The notes beneath the pieces are model-generated. The model saw nothing but the letters and a program-made list of their open reading frames with translations, searched no databases and was not told the DNA's origin. This document shows, piece after piece, positions 18,308-25,330 of a stretch of DNA of 64,000 nt. The stretch comes from Mycolicibacter longobardus (lineage in GTDB: Bacteria > Actinomycetota > Actinomycetes > Mycobacteriales > Mycobacteriaceae). The position numbers and the translations under genes are program-made. The first letter of the stretch is position 1. Each line of letters begins with the position of its first letter. The stretch spans positions 1 to 64,000 of the forward strand of contig NZ_LQPG01000014.1 in assembly GCF_002102265.1 (NCBI RefSeq). Direction: 5' to 3'.

Positions 18308-18799
18308 TCAGCCGACCGACAGGGCGCGCGGTTGGGCGTCGGTCACATCGACGAATTCGGCGTCGATGTAGCCGGCGCCGGGCCGGGTAGCGCGCCGGGT
18401 GGTGTACCAGCGCCGACCGACCGCTGCCGCCGTCACCAGCGGTGTGTGCCGGCCGAGCGCGGTGACCGCAACCGCTCCCAGCAGCGGGCGGGCGGCGGTC
18501 CGGGTCGGTGGCGCCAGCAACAGCAGGCCGGCCAGTGTGGTCAACGGCCCGGGAACGAGCACCAGCATGGTGCCCGCCGCCACCAGCCCGCCGTCGGCGA
18601 GGACAACCCGGTCGGCGCCCGTACGCAGCCTGCGGAACTGGCGCCTGATCTGCCCGGCTGAGAGCATCAGGCCGGCCAGGAAGCCACCCAGGAGTAGCAG
18701 CGTCGTCCAGCCGAATCCGATTGCCCAGATCAGCGCGGCGACAGCCGCCAGCTCCACCAGGACGTAGAGACCGAAGATCCGAAGCACAGCGCTTGCCAT
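18308..18799 (-). CDS. fxsA: FxsA family membrane protein
   Basis: 163 residues with three to four helices near the N terminus (GLYVLVELAAVAALIWAIGFG, TTLLLLGGFLAGLML) and the family string LVLVPGPLTTLAGLLLLAPPTR, followed by a short cytoplasmic tail. E. coli FxsA modulates exclusion of phage T7 by F plasmids; the mycobacterial role (Rv2053c) is not known. GAGAGG precedes ATG 18799. It is divergent from the dienelactone hydrolase gene. Confidence 0.85.
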   Translation of the reverse strand: MASAVLRIFGLYVLVELAAVAALIWAIGFGWTTLLLLGGFLAGLMLSAGQIRRQFRRLRTGADRVVLADGGLVAAGTMLVLVPGPLTTLAGLLLLAPPTRTAARPLLGAVAVTALGRHTPLVTAAAVGRRWYTTRRATRPGAGYIDAEFVDVTDAQPRALSVG

Positions 18800-18853
18800 G
18801 TCCTCTCAACGTCGCGGCCGCCGATCCGGTTCCAGCCGCGTAATACTGATGCG

Positions 18854-19555
18854 ATGACGACCATCGAACTCGCCACGCCCGCCGGCCCCATCGACGCGCT
18901 GCTGGATGTTCCAGCCGGACCCGGGCCGTGGCCCGGTGTGGTGGTGATCCACGACGCGATCGGCTACGCCACCGACATGCAGGCCATCTCCGAGCGCGTC
19001 GCAAGCGCCGGCTATCTCGCGTTGTCTCCCAACCTGTACTCGCGGGGTGGGCGGGCACGTTGCATCACCAGGGTGTTCCGCGAGCTGATGAGCCAGCGCG
19101 GGCGTGCCCTGGACGACATCATGGCCGCCCGCGAGCACCTGTTGGGCATGCCGGAGTGCTCCGGCGCGGTCGGGATCGCCGGGTTCTGTATGGGCGGCCA
19201 GTTCGCATTGGTGTTGTCGCCCAGGGGATTCGGTGCTTCCGCCCCGTACTACGGCGTCCCGCTCCCCCGGCACCTCGAGCAGACCCTTGACGGTGCGTGC
19301 CCGATAGTCGCCAGCTTCGGTGGAAAAGATCCGGTGGGTATCGGCGCCGCCGACCGGCTACGCCGGGTGGTCGAGGACAAGGGCATTTCGCACGACATCA
19401 AGACCTATCCCCGGGTCGGGCACAGCTTCGCCAACCGGCTGCCGGCCCAGCCGCTTCTTCGCGTCGCCGGATTCGGCTACGACGAGGCCGCGACCGCCGA
19501 TGCCTGGGAACGGGTGTTCGCGTTCTTCGGTGAGCACCTGCACGCCGGCGGTTGA
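18854..19555 (+). CDS. dienelactone hydrolase family protein
   Basis: 233-residue alpha/beta hydrolase with a cysteine nucleophile. The triad is Cys in GFCMGGQ, Asp in FGGKDP and His in RVGHSFANR. Dienelactone hydrolases open lactone rings in aromatic degradation; no such pathway is nearby, so the substrate here is open. Matches Rv2054 by order. AATACT at 18842-18847 lies 6 nt before the ATG and could be a weak -10 for a leaderless transcript. Confidence 0.88.
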   Translation: MTTIELATPAGPIDALLDVPAGPGPWPGVVVIHDAIGYATDMQAISERVASAGYLALSPNLYSRGGRARCITRVFRELMSQRGRALDDIMAAREHLLGMPECSGAVGIAGFCMGGQFALVLSPRGFGASAPYYGVPLPRHLEQTLDGACPIVASFGGKDPVGIGAADRLRRVVEDKGISHDIKTYPRVGHSFANRLPAQPLLRVAGFGYDEAATADAWERVFAFFGEHLHAGG

Positions 19556-19559
19556 TCGG

Positions 19560-20258
19560 TCAGGCCGGACCGCCGGCCGCTGCGAGCACCCGCGGGAACA
19601 GCACGTTGTTCTCCTTGTGGACGTGCAGATGGATGTCGGACTCCAGGTCCGCCAGTCCGGCCAGCATCGCGGTGTAGCTGGCGCAGGCGTCCGCGGGCAC
19701 GGCGTAGCCGTCGGTGAGCTCACGCAGCTCGGCCAGCAGGTGTCCGGCGTTGTCATGTTCCCGCTGGTTCTCCGCCAGCTCGGTGCGCACCTCGTCGGGC
19801 AGTGGCCGGCCCGGCCGGCCGGCGTGCAGGCTGATCTCGGGAAACAGCAGGGTCTCCTCGGTGCGCAGGTGCGGCTCCATACCGGCGCGCAGCTGGTGGA
19901 AAACCTCTCGGACCTGTGCCAACTCGCGGTGCTTGGGGCCGTGCACCCGCGCCACCTTGTCGACCAGCTCCGCCAACCGGGGAAACTCGTCCCACAGGAA
20001 CCGGTGGTGGGTGCTGACGATGTGGGCGATCAGCGAGGTGTCGTCGAACTCGGCCCAGTCCGCGGGCCGGCCGGGCTCGGTGGCGTTGAGCTCGGCCAGC
20101 ACTGCGTCGGCGTCGACCCCGTCGGCGGCGCACGCCTGCCCCAGAGTGCGCTGACCGTGGCAGCAGAAGTCGATGCCGAACCGGCTGAGAATGCGGGTGG
20201 TCGACGGGTCGGCGGTGACGATGTCACCGAGGATCTCATCGGCGGTGAAGGCGGCCAT
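19560..20258 (-). CDS. iron-sulfur cluster repair di-iron protein (RIC/ScdA/YtfE)
   Basis: 232 residues. The N-terminal ScdA_N part has DPSTTRILSRFGIDFCCHGQ with the conserved Cys-Cys. The C-terminal hemerythrin-like bundle carries the His/Glu ligand set (HIVSTHHRFLW, HLRTEETLLFPE, HDNAGHLL, HLHVHKENNVLFPR). Such proteins repair iron-sulfur clusters after nitric oxide or oxidative damage. I start at ATG 20258 because AGGAG lies 7 nt upstream; a longer reading is possible but unsupported. A 6-bp inverted repeat upstream may be an operator. Confidence 0.9.
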   Translation of the reverse strand: MAAFTADEILGDIVTADPSTTRILSRFGIDFCCHGQRTLGQACAADGVDADAVLAELNATEPGRPADWAEFDDTSLIAHIVSTHHRFLWDEFPRLAELVDKVARVHGPKHRELAQVREVFHQLRAGMEPHLRTEETLLFPEISLHAGRPGRPLPDEVRTELAENQREHDNAGHLLAELRELTDGYAVPADACASYTAMLAGLADLESDIHLHVHKENNVLFPRVLAAAGGPA

Positions 20259-20276
20259 GCTGGCTCCTAGTGTCGA

Positions 20277-20312
20277 GTGCTCCGATCCAACAATGCCAAT
20301 TTGAATGAGCAC
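20277..20312. promoter_or_regulatory. inverted repeat upstream of the RIC gene
   Basis: GTGCTC (20277-20282) and GAGCAC (20307-20312) are perfect inverted 6-mers separated by 24 nt of AT-richer sequence that includes AATTTGAAT. The pair lies about 20-55 nt upstream of the RIC start codon. It could bind a dimeric regulator, but the arms are short and chance cannot be excluded. Confidence 0.35.
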
Positions 20313-20341
20313 AATCCACTATATGTGATGGCGGAGCCCGC

Positions 20342-20737
20342 TCAGCCGGCGGCCGCGTCGGCCGGGGACAGTGCCAATCCGACGTTGGTGCGCATGCCGC
20401 CGCGCAGCTTGCTGAAGAGATTGAACACCCGGCCGACGATGGGATACCGCCTGCCGATCGCGTCGTAGACGGCGCCGTTGTGCGTCTTGTCCAACACCGT
20501 GGCGACCGCCTCGATCGCCTCGCCCTTGGGCCGGCCCCGCATGTCACACACCGCCAAGGTGACGCGCGGGGTGTTGCGGATTCGTTTGACCTTCCAGGAC
20601 GACTCCTGGGTGATCACCAGCAGGCGGTCCCCGTCGGGGGCGGCCCACACCGGGGTGGGCTTGGGCCGACCGTCCTTGGTGAAGGTGGTCAGCAGCAAAT
20701 AGTCGGACTTGGCGATTTCAGCGAATGTCGGGGCCAT
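20342..20737 (-). CDS. PPOX-class F420-dependent oxidoreductase
   Basis: 131-residue split-barrel flavin/F420-binding protein. The family strings LLLTTFTKDGRPKPTPVWAAPDGDRLLV, SWKVKRIRNTPRVTLAVCD and EAVATVLD are clear. Such enzymes use reduced F420 for redox of small substrates; the substrate here is unknown. ATG 20737 is preceded by -10 TAGGTT (20745-20750, minus strand) with a 7-nt gap, so the message is probably leaderless. Confidence 0.85.
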   Translation of the reverse strand: MAPTFAEIAKSDYLLLTTFTKDGRPKPTPVWAAPDGDRLLVITQESSWKVKRIRNTPRVTLAVCDMRGRPKGEAIEAVATVLDKTHNGAVYDAIGRRYPIVGRVFNLFSKLRGGMRTNVGLALSPADAAAG

Positions 20738-20764
20738 GGTCGCGAACCTACCCGCCCCGAGCGG

Positions 20765-21082
20765 CTACAGCGGTGGCCGGCTGGCGATGGGGTGCAGGTC
20801 GGCGAGCTTCGGAAGCGTGGACTTGGGCTCTTCGGACTCCATGTAGGACTGGACGGCCTCGAGCGTGATCAGCCCGTAGCGGACCAGCAGGTCGACGGCA
20901 TTCAAGCCGAAATGCTTGGCAACCCGGATCAGGTTGTCCGCGGTGATCAGTCGGCCTTCGTGTGCGGCCTTGTAGTAGGCAGACTTGCGGTAGCCGAAGG
21001 CTTCGTAGACTTCGGTCGCCGGGAGCGGCCTACCAACCAGGTAAGGCAGCACGACCGACGGGTCCTTCTGACGATCGTCCAT
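20765..21082 (-). CDS. small helix-turn-helix DNA-binding protein, phage-repressor-like
   Basis: 105 residues. The segment LPATEVYEAFGYRKSAYYKAAHEGRLITADNLIRVAKHFGLNAVDLLVRYGLI contains a helix-turn-helix and a recognition-helix-like YRKSAYYKA. The layout is reminiscent of mycobacteriophage immunity repressors and their chromosomal relatives, which is a resemblance, not a proven assignment. ATG 21082 is preceded by -10 TAGAGT with 8 nt between, indicating a leaderless transcript. The 131-bp region upstream is notably AT-rich for this genome. No phage genes adjoin it. Confidence 0.65.
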   Translation of the reverse strand: MDDRQKDPSVVLPYLVGRPLPATEVYEAFGYRKSAYYKAAHEGRLITADNLIRVAKHFGLNAVDLLVRYGLITLEAVQSYMESEEPKSTLPKLADLHPIASRPPL

Positions 21083-21213
21083 GGTTTTACACTCTAGTCC
21101 TGTCCGGGAGGTGGAGCTAGCAAACCATACCGAACTTCTTTTCATTTTCCTACAAAATGTGAATCGTCAATCTTGGGCGCGTCTTGGTACCGGCCGCCGG
21201 CTGGTTTCACGCC
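21083..21213. other. AT-rich intergenic region upstream of the HTH gene
   Basis: This gap contains the HTH gene's -10 (TAGAGT, 21091-21096, minus strand) and AT-rich tracts such as CTTCTTTTCATTTTCCTAC at about 21136-21154. It is among the most AT-rich stretches of the window. No RNA gene or repeat is evident. It may be a regulatory region or trace of past insertion. Confidence 0.4.
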
Positions 21214-21963
21214 CTAACGCGGCATTCGACGCCAGACGGCCTGCGGCACCAGCTTCATCACGGTGAACATCGGTCGCAGCGCCCAGGGCACCGCTACGGT
21301 GCGCCGGCCCCGGGCGAGTGCGCGAGCGGTCGCGGTCGCCACCTGGGCCGGCGTACTGGCCGGCGGAGCCGGCTTCATGCCGGCCGTCATCCGCCCCACG
21401 ACGAACCCGGGCCGCACGATCAGCAACCGCACACCGCTGCCGTGCAGCGCATCGGCCAGCCCGTTGGCGAACCCGTCCAGACCGGCTTTGGCCGAGCCGT
21501 AGACGTAGTTGGCCCGGCGCACCCGCACCCCGGCGATGGAGGAGAACACCACCAATCGCCCCCGACCGGCGGCACGCATCGCCACCGCCAGGTGGGTGAG
21601 CAGGCTGACCTGGGCGACGTAGTCGGTGTGGACCACGGCCACCGCATGGGCAGCATCGGATTCCGCGCGAGCCTGATCACCCAGAACGCCGAAGGCCAGC
21701 ACGGCGGTACCGATCGGGCCGTGCTCGGCGACGAGCGAAGCGACCAGGGGGCCGTGGCCGGCCACGTCGTCGGCATCGAACTCTGTCGTGTGCACAGCGG
21801 CTGCGCCCGCATCGCGCACCGCGGCGACCTCGGCGTCGAGCCGATCGGCGGCCCGGGCGGCCAGCACCACCGTCGCCCCCGGAGCCAGCCGGCGCGCGAG
21901 CTCCACACCGATCTCGCTGCGTCCGCCGAAAATCACCACTGGCCCCGCAACCGTGTCGTTCAC
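21214..21963 (-). CDS. short-chain dehydrogenase/reductase (Rv2073c type, DprE2-like)
   Basis: 249 residues with a Rossmann N terminus (VVIFGGRSEIGVELARRL), an active-site Ser (VVFSSIAG) and the Tyr-x-x-x-Lys pair (YGSAKAGLDGF). The GGRSEIG glycine loop and overall length resemble the decaprenylphosphoryl keto-ribose reductase DprE2 and its paralogue Rv2073c; the real substrate is unknown. GTG start at 21963 with GATAAT 7 nt upstream. Divergent from the F420 enzyme gene, as for Rv2073c and Rv2074. Confidence 0.85.
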   Translation of the reverse strand: MNDTVAGPVVIFGGRSEIGVELARRLAPGATVVLAARAADRLDAEVAAVRDAGAAAVHTTEFDADDVAGHGPLVASLVAEHGPIGTAVLAFGVLGDQARAESDAAHAVAVVHTDYVAQVSLLTHLAVAMRAAGRGRLVVFSSIAGVRVRRANYVYGSAKAGLDGFANGLADALHGSGVRLLIVRPGFVVGRMTAGMKPAPPASTPAQVATATARALARGRRTVAVPWALRPMFTVMKLVPQAVWRRMPR

Positions 21964-21998
21964 GGCTGTGATTATCGCCTGCGCTAGCGTGAACCCTG
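21964..21998. promoter_or_regulatory. divergent leaderless promoters
   Basis: The 35-bp gap holds a minus-strand GATAAT (21971-21976) 7 nt before the GTG of the SDR gene and a plus-strand TAGCGT (21985-21990) 8 nt before the ATG of the F420 gene. No Shine-Dalgarno is present for either gene, supporting leaderless transcription in both directions. Confidence 0.55.
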
Positions 21999-22412
21999 AT
22001 GGCGAACGCGACTACCCGGCTCACCAGTGACGCACTGGCGTTTCTCACCGAACGCCACCTGGCGATGTTGACCACCCTGCGAGCTGACAACTCCCCCCAC
22101 GTCGTCGCGGTCGGCTTCACCTTCGACCCGAAGACTCACATCGCCCGGGTGATCACCACCGGAGGTTCGCAGAAGGCGGTCAACGCCGAACGCGCCGGGG
22201 TGGCCGTGCTCAGCCAGGTCGACGGGGCGCGCTGGCTCTCCCTGGAGGGCAGCGCCAGTGTCAACAACGCACCGGCCGCGGTCCGCGACGCGGAGCTGCG
22301 CTATGCCCAGCGGTACCGGACGCCGCGGGTCAATCCGCAGCGTGTCGTGATCGAAGTACAGGTGGAGCGGGTGCTGGGTTCCGCCGATCTGCTCGACCGC
22401 GGCAACCGCTAG
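21999..22412 (+). CDS. F420-dependent biliverdin reductase homologue (Rv2074 type)
   Basis: 137-residue split-barrel protein ([51 protein letters not shown]). Length and position next to the SDR match Rv2074, shown in M. tuberculosis to reduce biliverdin with F420H2. Probably a soluble homodimer. Its TAG stop overlaps the convergent pepE stop by 4 nt (CTAG). Confidence 0.85.
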   Translation: MANATTRLTSDALAFLTERHLAMLTTLRADNSPHVVAVGFTFDPKTHIARVITTGGSQKAVNAERAGVAVLSQVDGARWLSLEGSASVNNAPAAVRDAELRYAQRYRTPRVNPQRVVIEVQVERVLGSADLLDRGNR

Positions 22413-23530
22413 ACCGGAACCACGACCAGATCGTGCGGCCGGTTGTTCAATGACTCCACCCCATCAGCGGTGACGAGCACGATGTCCTCGATCCGGGCGC
22501 CCCACTGGCCGGGGAAATAGATTCCGGGCTCAACCGAGAACGCCATCCCGGCGCTCAGCACCACGTCGTTGCCGGCAACGATGTAGGGCTCCTCGTGCAC
22601 CGACAGGCCGATACCGTGTCCGGTGCGGTGCACGAAGTACTCCGCCAGACCGGCCGCTGCCAGCACGTCGCGGGCCGCCGCGTCGACCTGCTCGGCCGTC
22701 ATTCCCGGGCGAACACTGGCCACCGCGGCGCGCTGTGCATGCTGCAGCGCTGAATACCGTTGCGCCACCTCGGCATTGGGCTCTCCCAGGCTGTAGGTCC
22801 GGGTCGAGTCGGAATGGTATCCGGGCTCGAACGGGCCGCCGATGTCGACGACGACGATGTCGCCGCGTGCGAGTTCGCGGTCCGAGCACTCGTGATGCGG
22901 GTCGGCGCCGTTCGGACCCGATCCCACGATGATGAAGGCCACCTCCGAATGGCCTTCGGACACGATGGCCTCGGCGATGTCGGCGGCCACGTCGGCTTCG
23001 GTGCGCCCCGGAACCAGGAACTCCGGGACCCGGGCGTGCACCCGGTCGATCGCCGCGCCGGCTTTGCGCAGTGCGTCGACCTCGGCTGCGTCCTTGATCA
23101 TTCGCAGGTCTCGTAGCACCGCGGTGGCCAGTACCGGCGTGGCGCCGAGCACGGCGGCCAGTGGCAGCAGATGCAGGGCCGCCATCGAATCAGTGACCGC
23201 TACGGCCGCCGGTGCTCCGCCCAGTGCCTCGCCGACCAAGCTGTAGGGATCCTCGCCGTCGACCCAGTCCCGCACTGCCACACCCAGGTCCGCCACGGCC
23301 GATTCGCGCAGCGCCGCCAACTCCAGCCGCGGCACCACCATGGTGGGCCGGCCCGAAGCCGGCAGCACCAACGCGGTGAGCCGCTCGAAGGTCTGAGCCC
23401 GCGACCCGATCAGGTAGCGCAGGTCATAGCCGGGCGTGATCACCATGCCGGCCAGGCCGGCTTCCGCGGTGGCGGCGGCCGCGGCGGCCAGGCGGTGGGC
23501 GTAGACGCTGCTGTCGAACCGGGAAGTCAC
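22409..23530 (-). CDS. pepE: Xaa-Pro dipeptidase/aminopeptidase P family peptidase
   Basis: 373-residue M24 metallopeptidase. The creatinase-like N domain ([27 protein letters not shown]) precedes the catalytic domain with the dinuclear metal ligands in [31 protein letters not shown] and ARIEDIV. It cleaves Xaa-Pro bonds in the cytoplasm. I start at GTG 23530 ([12 protein letters not shown]) because a -10 TAGCCT lies 7 nt upstream and the length fits Rv2089c (about 375 aa). Divergent from the exonuclease gene. Confidence 0.92.
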   Translation of the reverse strand: MTSRFDSSVYAHRLAAAAAATAEAGLAGMVITPGYDLRYLIGSRAQTFERLTALVLPASGRPTMVVPRLELAALRESAVADLGVAVRDWVDGEDPYSLVGEALGGAPAAVAVTDSMAALHLLPLAAVLGATPVLATAVLRDLRMIKDAAEVDALRKAGAAIDRVHARVPEFLVPGRTEADVAADIAEAIVSEGHSEVAFIIVGSGPNGADPHHECSDRELARGDIVVVDIGGPFEPGYHSDSTRTYSLGEPNAEVAQRYSALQHAQRAAVASVRPGMTAEQVDAAARDVLAAAGLAEYFVHRTGHGIGLSVHEEPYIVAGNDVVLSAGMAFSVEPGIYFPGQWGARIEDIVLVTADGVESLNNRPHDLVVVPV

Positions 23531-23568
23531 GCCCACCAGGCTAACCGGCGGCAAATAGGGTGACAGCC
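23531..23568. promoter_or_regulatory. divergent leaderless promoters of pepE and the exonuclease gene
   Basis: In this 38-bp gap the minus strand has TAGCCT (23538-23543) 7 nt before the pepE GTG, and the plus strand has TAGGGT (23556-23561) 7 nt before ATG 23569. The spacing in both directions fits transcription starting at the first base of the start codon. Confidence 0.6.
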
Positions 23569-24522
23569 ATGCCTGCTCCGGTCTTGCTGCTCGACGGTGC
23601 CAGTATGTGGTTCCGGTCCTACTTCGGGGTGCCGTCCTCGATCACCGCGCCCGATGGCCGCCCGGTGAACGCGGTGCGCGGCTTCTTCGACTCGGTGGCC
23701 ACCCTGATCACCCGCCAGCGTCCCGACCGGCTGGTGGTCTGCCTGGATCTGGACTGGCGACCGCAGTGGCGAGTGGACCTGATCCCCTCCTACAAGGCGC
23801 ACCGGGTGGCCGAGGAGGTGCCGGAAGATTCCGATATCGAAGAGGTGCCCGACGACCTGAGCCCGCAGGTGGACATGATCGCCGAGCTTCTCGACGCGTT
23901 CGGCATCACCACGGCCGGAGCACCCGACTTCGAAGCCGACGATGTGCTGGGCACGCTGGCCGCAGTCGAACGGCGGGATCCGGTGATCGTCGTCAGCGGT
24001 GACCGGGACCTGCTGCAGGTGGTCACCGACCAGCCCGTCGCGGTGTCGGTGCTCTACCTGGGGCAGGGACTGGCACGGGCGACCCTGTTCGGTCCGGCGG
24101 AGGTGGCACAGCGATACGGCCTGCCGGCCGAGCGGGCCGGTGCCGCCTACGCCGAGATGGCCTTGCTGCGCGGTGACCCCTCCGATGGGTTACCCGGGGT
24201 ACCCGGAATCGGCGAGAAGACGGCGGCCGGGCTGCTGACCCAATACGGCTCGCTGGCGACGGTGCTGGCCGCCGCCGCAGACCCGCAGTCCTCAATGGCC
24301 AAGGGTGTGCGGGGCAAATTACTGGCGGCGCAGGACTATATCGACGCGGCCGGGCCGGTGGTGCGGGTGGCCACCGATGCCCCCGTCACGCTGTCCACAC
24401 CGTCGGACATCCTGCCACGGGCGGCCGTCGACCCGGTCCGGGTCGCCGAGCTGGCGGCGACTCTGGGGGTCGGATCCTCGATCGCCCGGCTCCAGCGGGC
24501 GCTGGACACACTGCCGGACTAG
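23569..24522 (+). CDS. 5'-3' exonuclease (PolI N-terminal-like, Rv2090 type)
   Basis: 317 residues of the FEN/5'-3' exonuclease family. Acidic metal-binding clusters are visible ([56 protein letters not shown]) along with the helix-hairpin-helix [22 protein letters not shown]. It would process flaps or RNA primers alongside DNA polymerase I. ATG 23569 is preferred over the in-frame GTG 23560, which sits inside the -10 hexamer. Confidence 0.9.
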   Translation: MPAPVLLLDGASMWFRSYFGVPSSITAPDGRPVNAVRGFFDSVATLITRQRPDRLVVCLDLDWRPQWRVDLIPSYKAHRVAEEVPEDSDIEEVPDDLSPQVDMIAELLDAFGITTAGAPDFEADDVLGTLAAVERRDPVIVVSGDRDLLQVVTDQPVAVSVLYLGQGLARATLFGPAEVAQRYGLPAERAGAAYAEMALLRGDPSDGLPGVPGIGEKTAAGLLTQYGSLATVLAAAADPQSSMAKGVRGKLLAAQDYIDAAGPVVRVATDAPVTLSTPSDILPRAAVDPVRVAELAATLGVGSSIARLQRALDTLPD

Positions 24523-24537
24523 GCGCCGAGTGAGGGA

Positions 24538-25257
24538 CTACTTGGGCCGGCCGACCTCGTAGGTGCCCGAGTTGTCCTGGAAGGTGACGGTCACCTGGCG
24601 TTTGGTGCCGTCGATGCTGACCTCGCAGTTGAACGTGTCGCCCTGTTTGACCACCGGACTCTGACCGTTGTTGCACCGGACGTCCTTGACGTTCTTGGCG
24701 CCGTAGCCGTTGGTCTGGTCGGCCAGGATCTGCTGCACGCCTTCCTGTGCCTTGTCGATGTCGAGCTTGGTGGTCACGAAGAAGCCGGGCTTCCAGAACC
24801 CCAGCACCAGCACCACCAGGGCGGCGACGCCCAGGCAGGCGGCGAGCACGGTGCCGACAAGCGCGGTCGGGCGCTTGGTCGCGGTGCCGGGCTGGGAGTA
24901 CTGGCCCGGCTGTTGCGGGTACTGACCGTACTGGCCGGGCTGTCCGTATTGGCCCGGCTGGCCGTACTGACCGGGCTGGCCGTAGGGGGCGGGCTGCCCG
25001 TACTGGCCGGGTTGGCCGTACTGCGCCGGCTGACCGTACTGTTCAGCCTGGGGATAGCCCGGATACTGCTGCGGCGCCGACGGGTACGAGCCCTGCTGGG
25101 GGTACTGGGGGTATTGCTGTGGTGTGTAGGCCGGAGGCTGCCACTGTTGTTCAGCACCTGCTGCGGGACCCTGTCCGGTGCCCGGCTGCTCCTCGGGCTG
25201 GCCGGGCTGCTGAGGCTGCCACGGCTGCGTCGGGTCGTATCCCTGCGGTCCGCTCAT
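24538..25257 (-). CDS. membrane protein with Pro/Gln/Tyr-rich tail and DUF4333-like domain
   Basis: 239 residues. The first 125 are a low-complexity cytoplasmic tail with repeated QYGQPG units. One membrane helix follows ([24 protein letters not shown]), then an extracellular DUF4333-like domain with two cysteines ([16 protein letters not shown]) likely joined by a disulfide. GAGGA precedes ATG 25257. Position matches Rv2091c. Function unknown. Confidence 0.8.
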   Translation of the reverse strand: MSGPQGYDPTQPWQPQQPGQPEEQPGTGQGPAAGAEQQWQPPAYTPQQYPQYPQQGSYPSAPQQYPGYPQAEQYGQPAQYGQPGQYGQPAPYGQPGQYGQPGQYGQPGQYGQYPQQPGQYSQPGTATKRPTALVGTVLAACLGVAALVVLVLGFWKPGFFVTTKLDIDKAQEGVQQILADQTNGYGAKNVKDVRCNNGQSPVVKQGDTFNCEVSIDGTKRQVTVTFQDNSGTYEVGRPK

Positions 25258-25330
25258 CGTTGTTCCTCAAGTCCTCTCACGTAGCGGGTGCTGATCACCG
25301 CCGGCTCTCCACCGTAGCGCCCGGACCAGC

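Noticed and set aside
24900..25160. Dense nucleotide repeats that could look like a CRISPR or minisatellite
   Set aside because: They encode QYGQPG-type low-complexity protein repeats with irregular codons; there are no spacers or cas genes.
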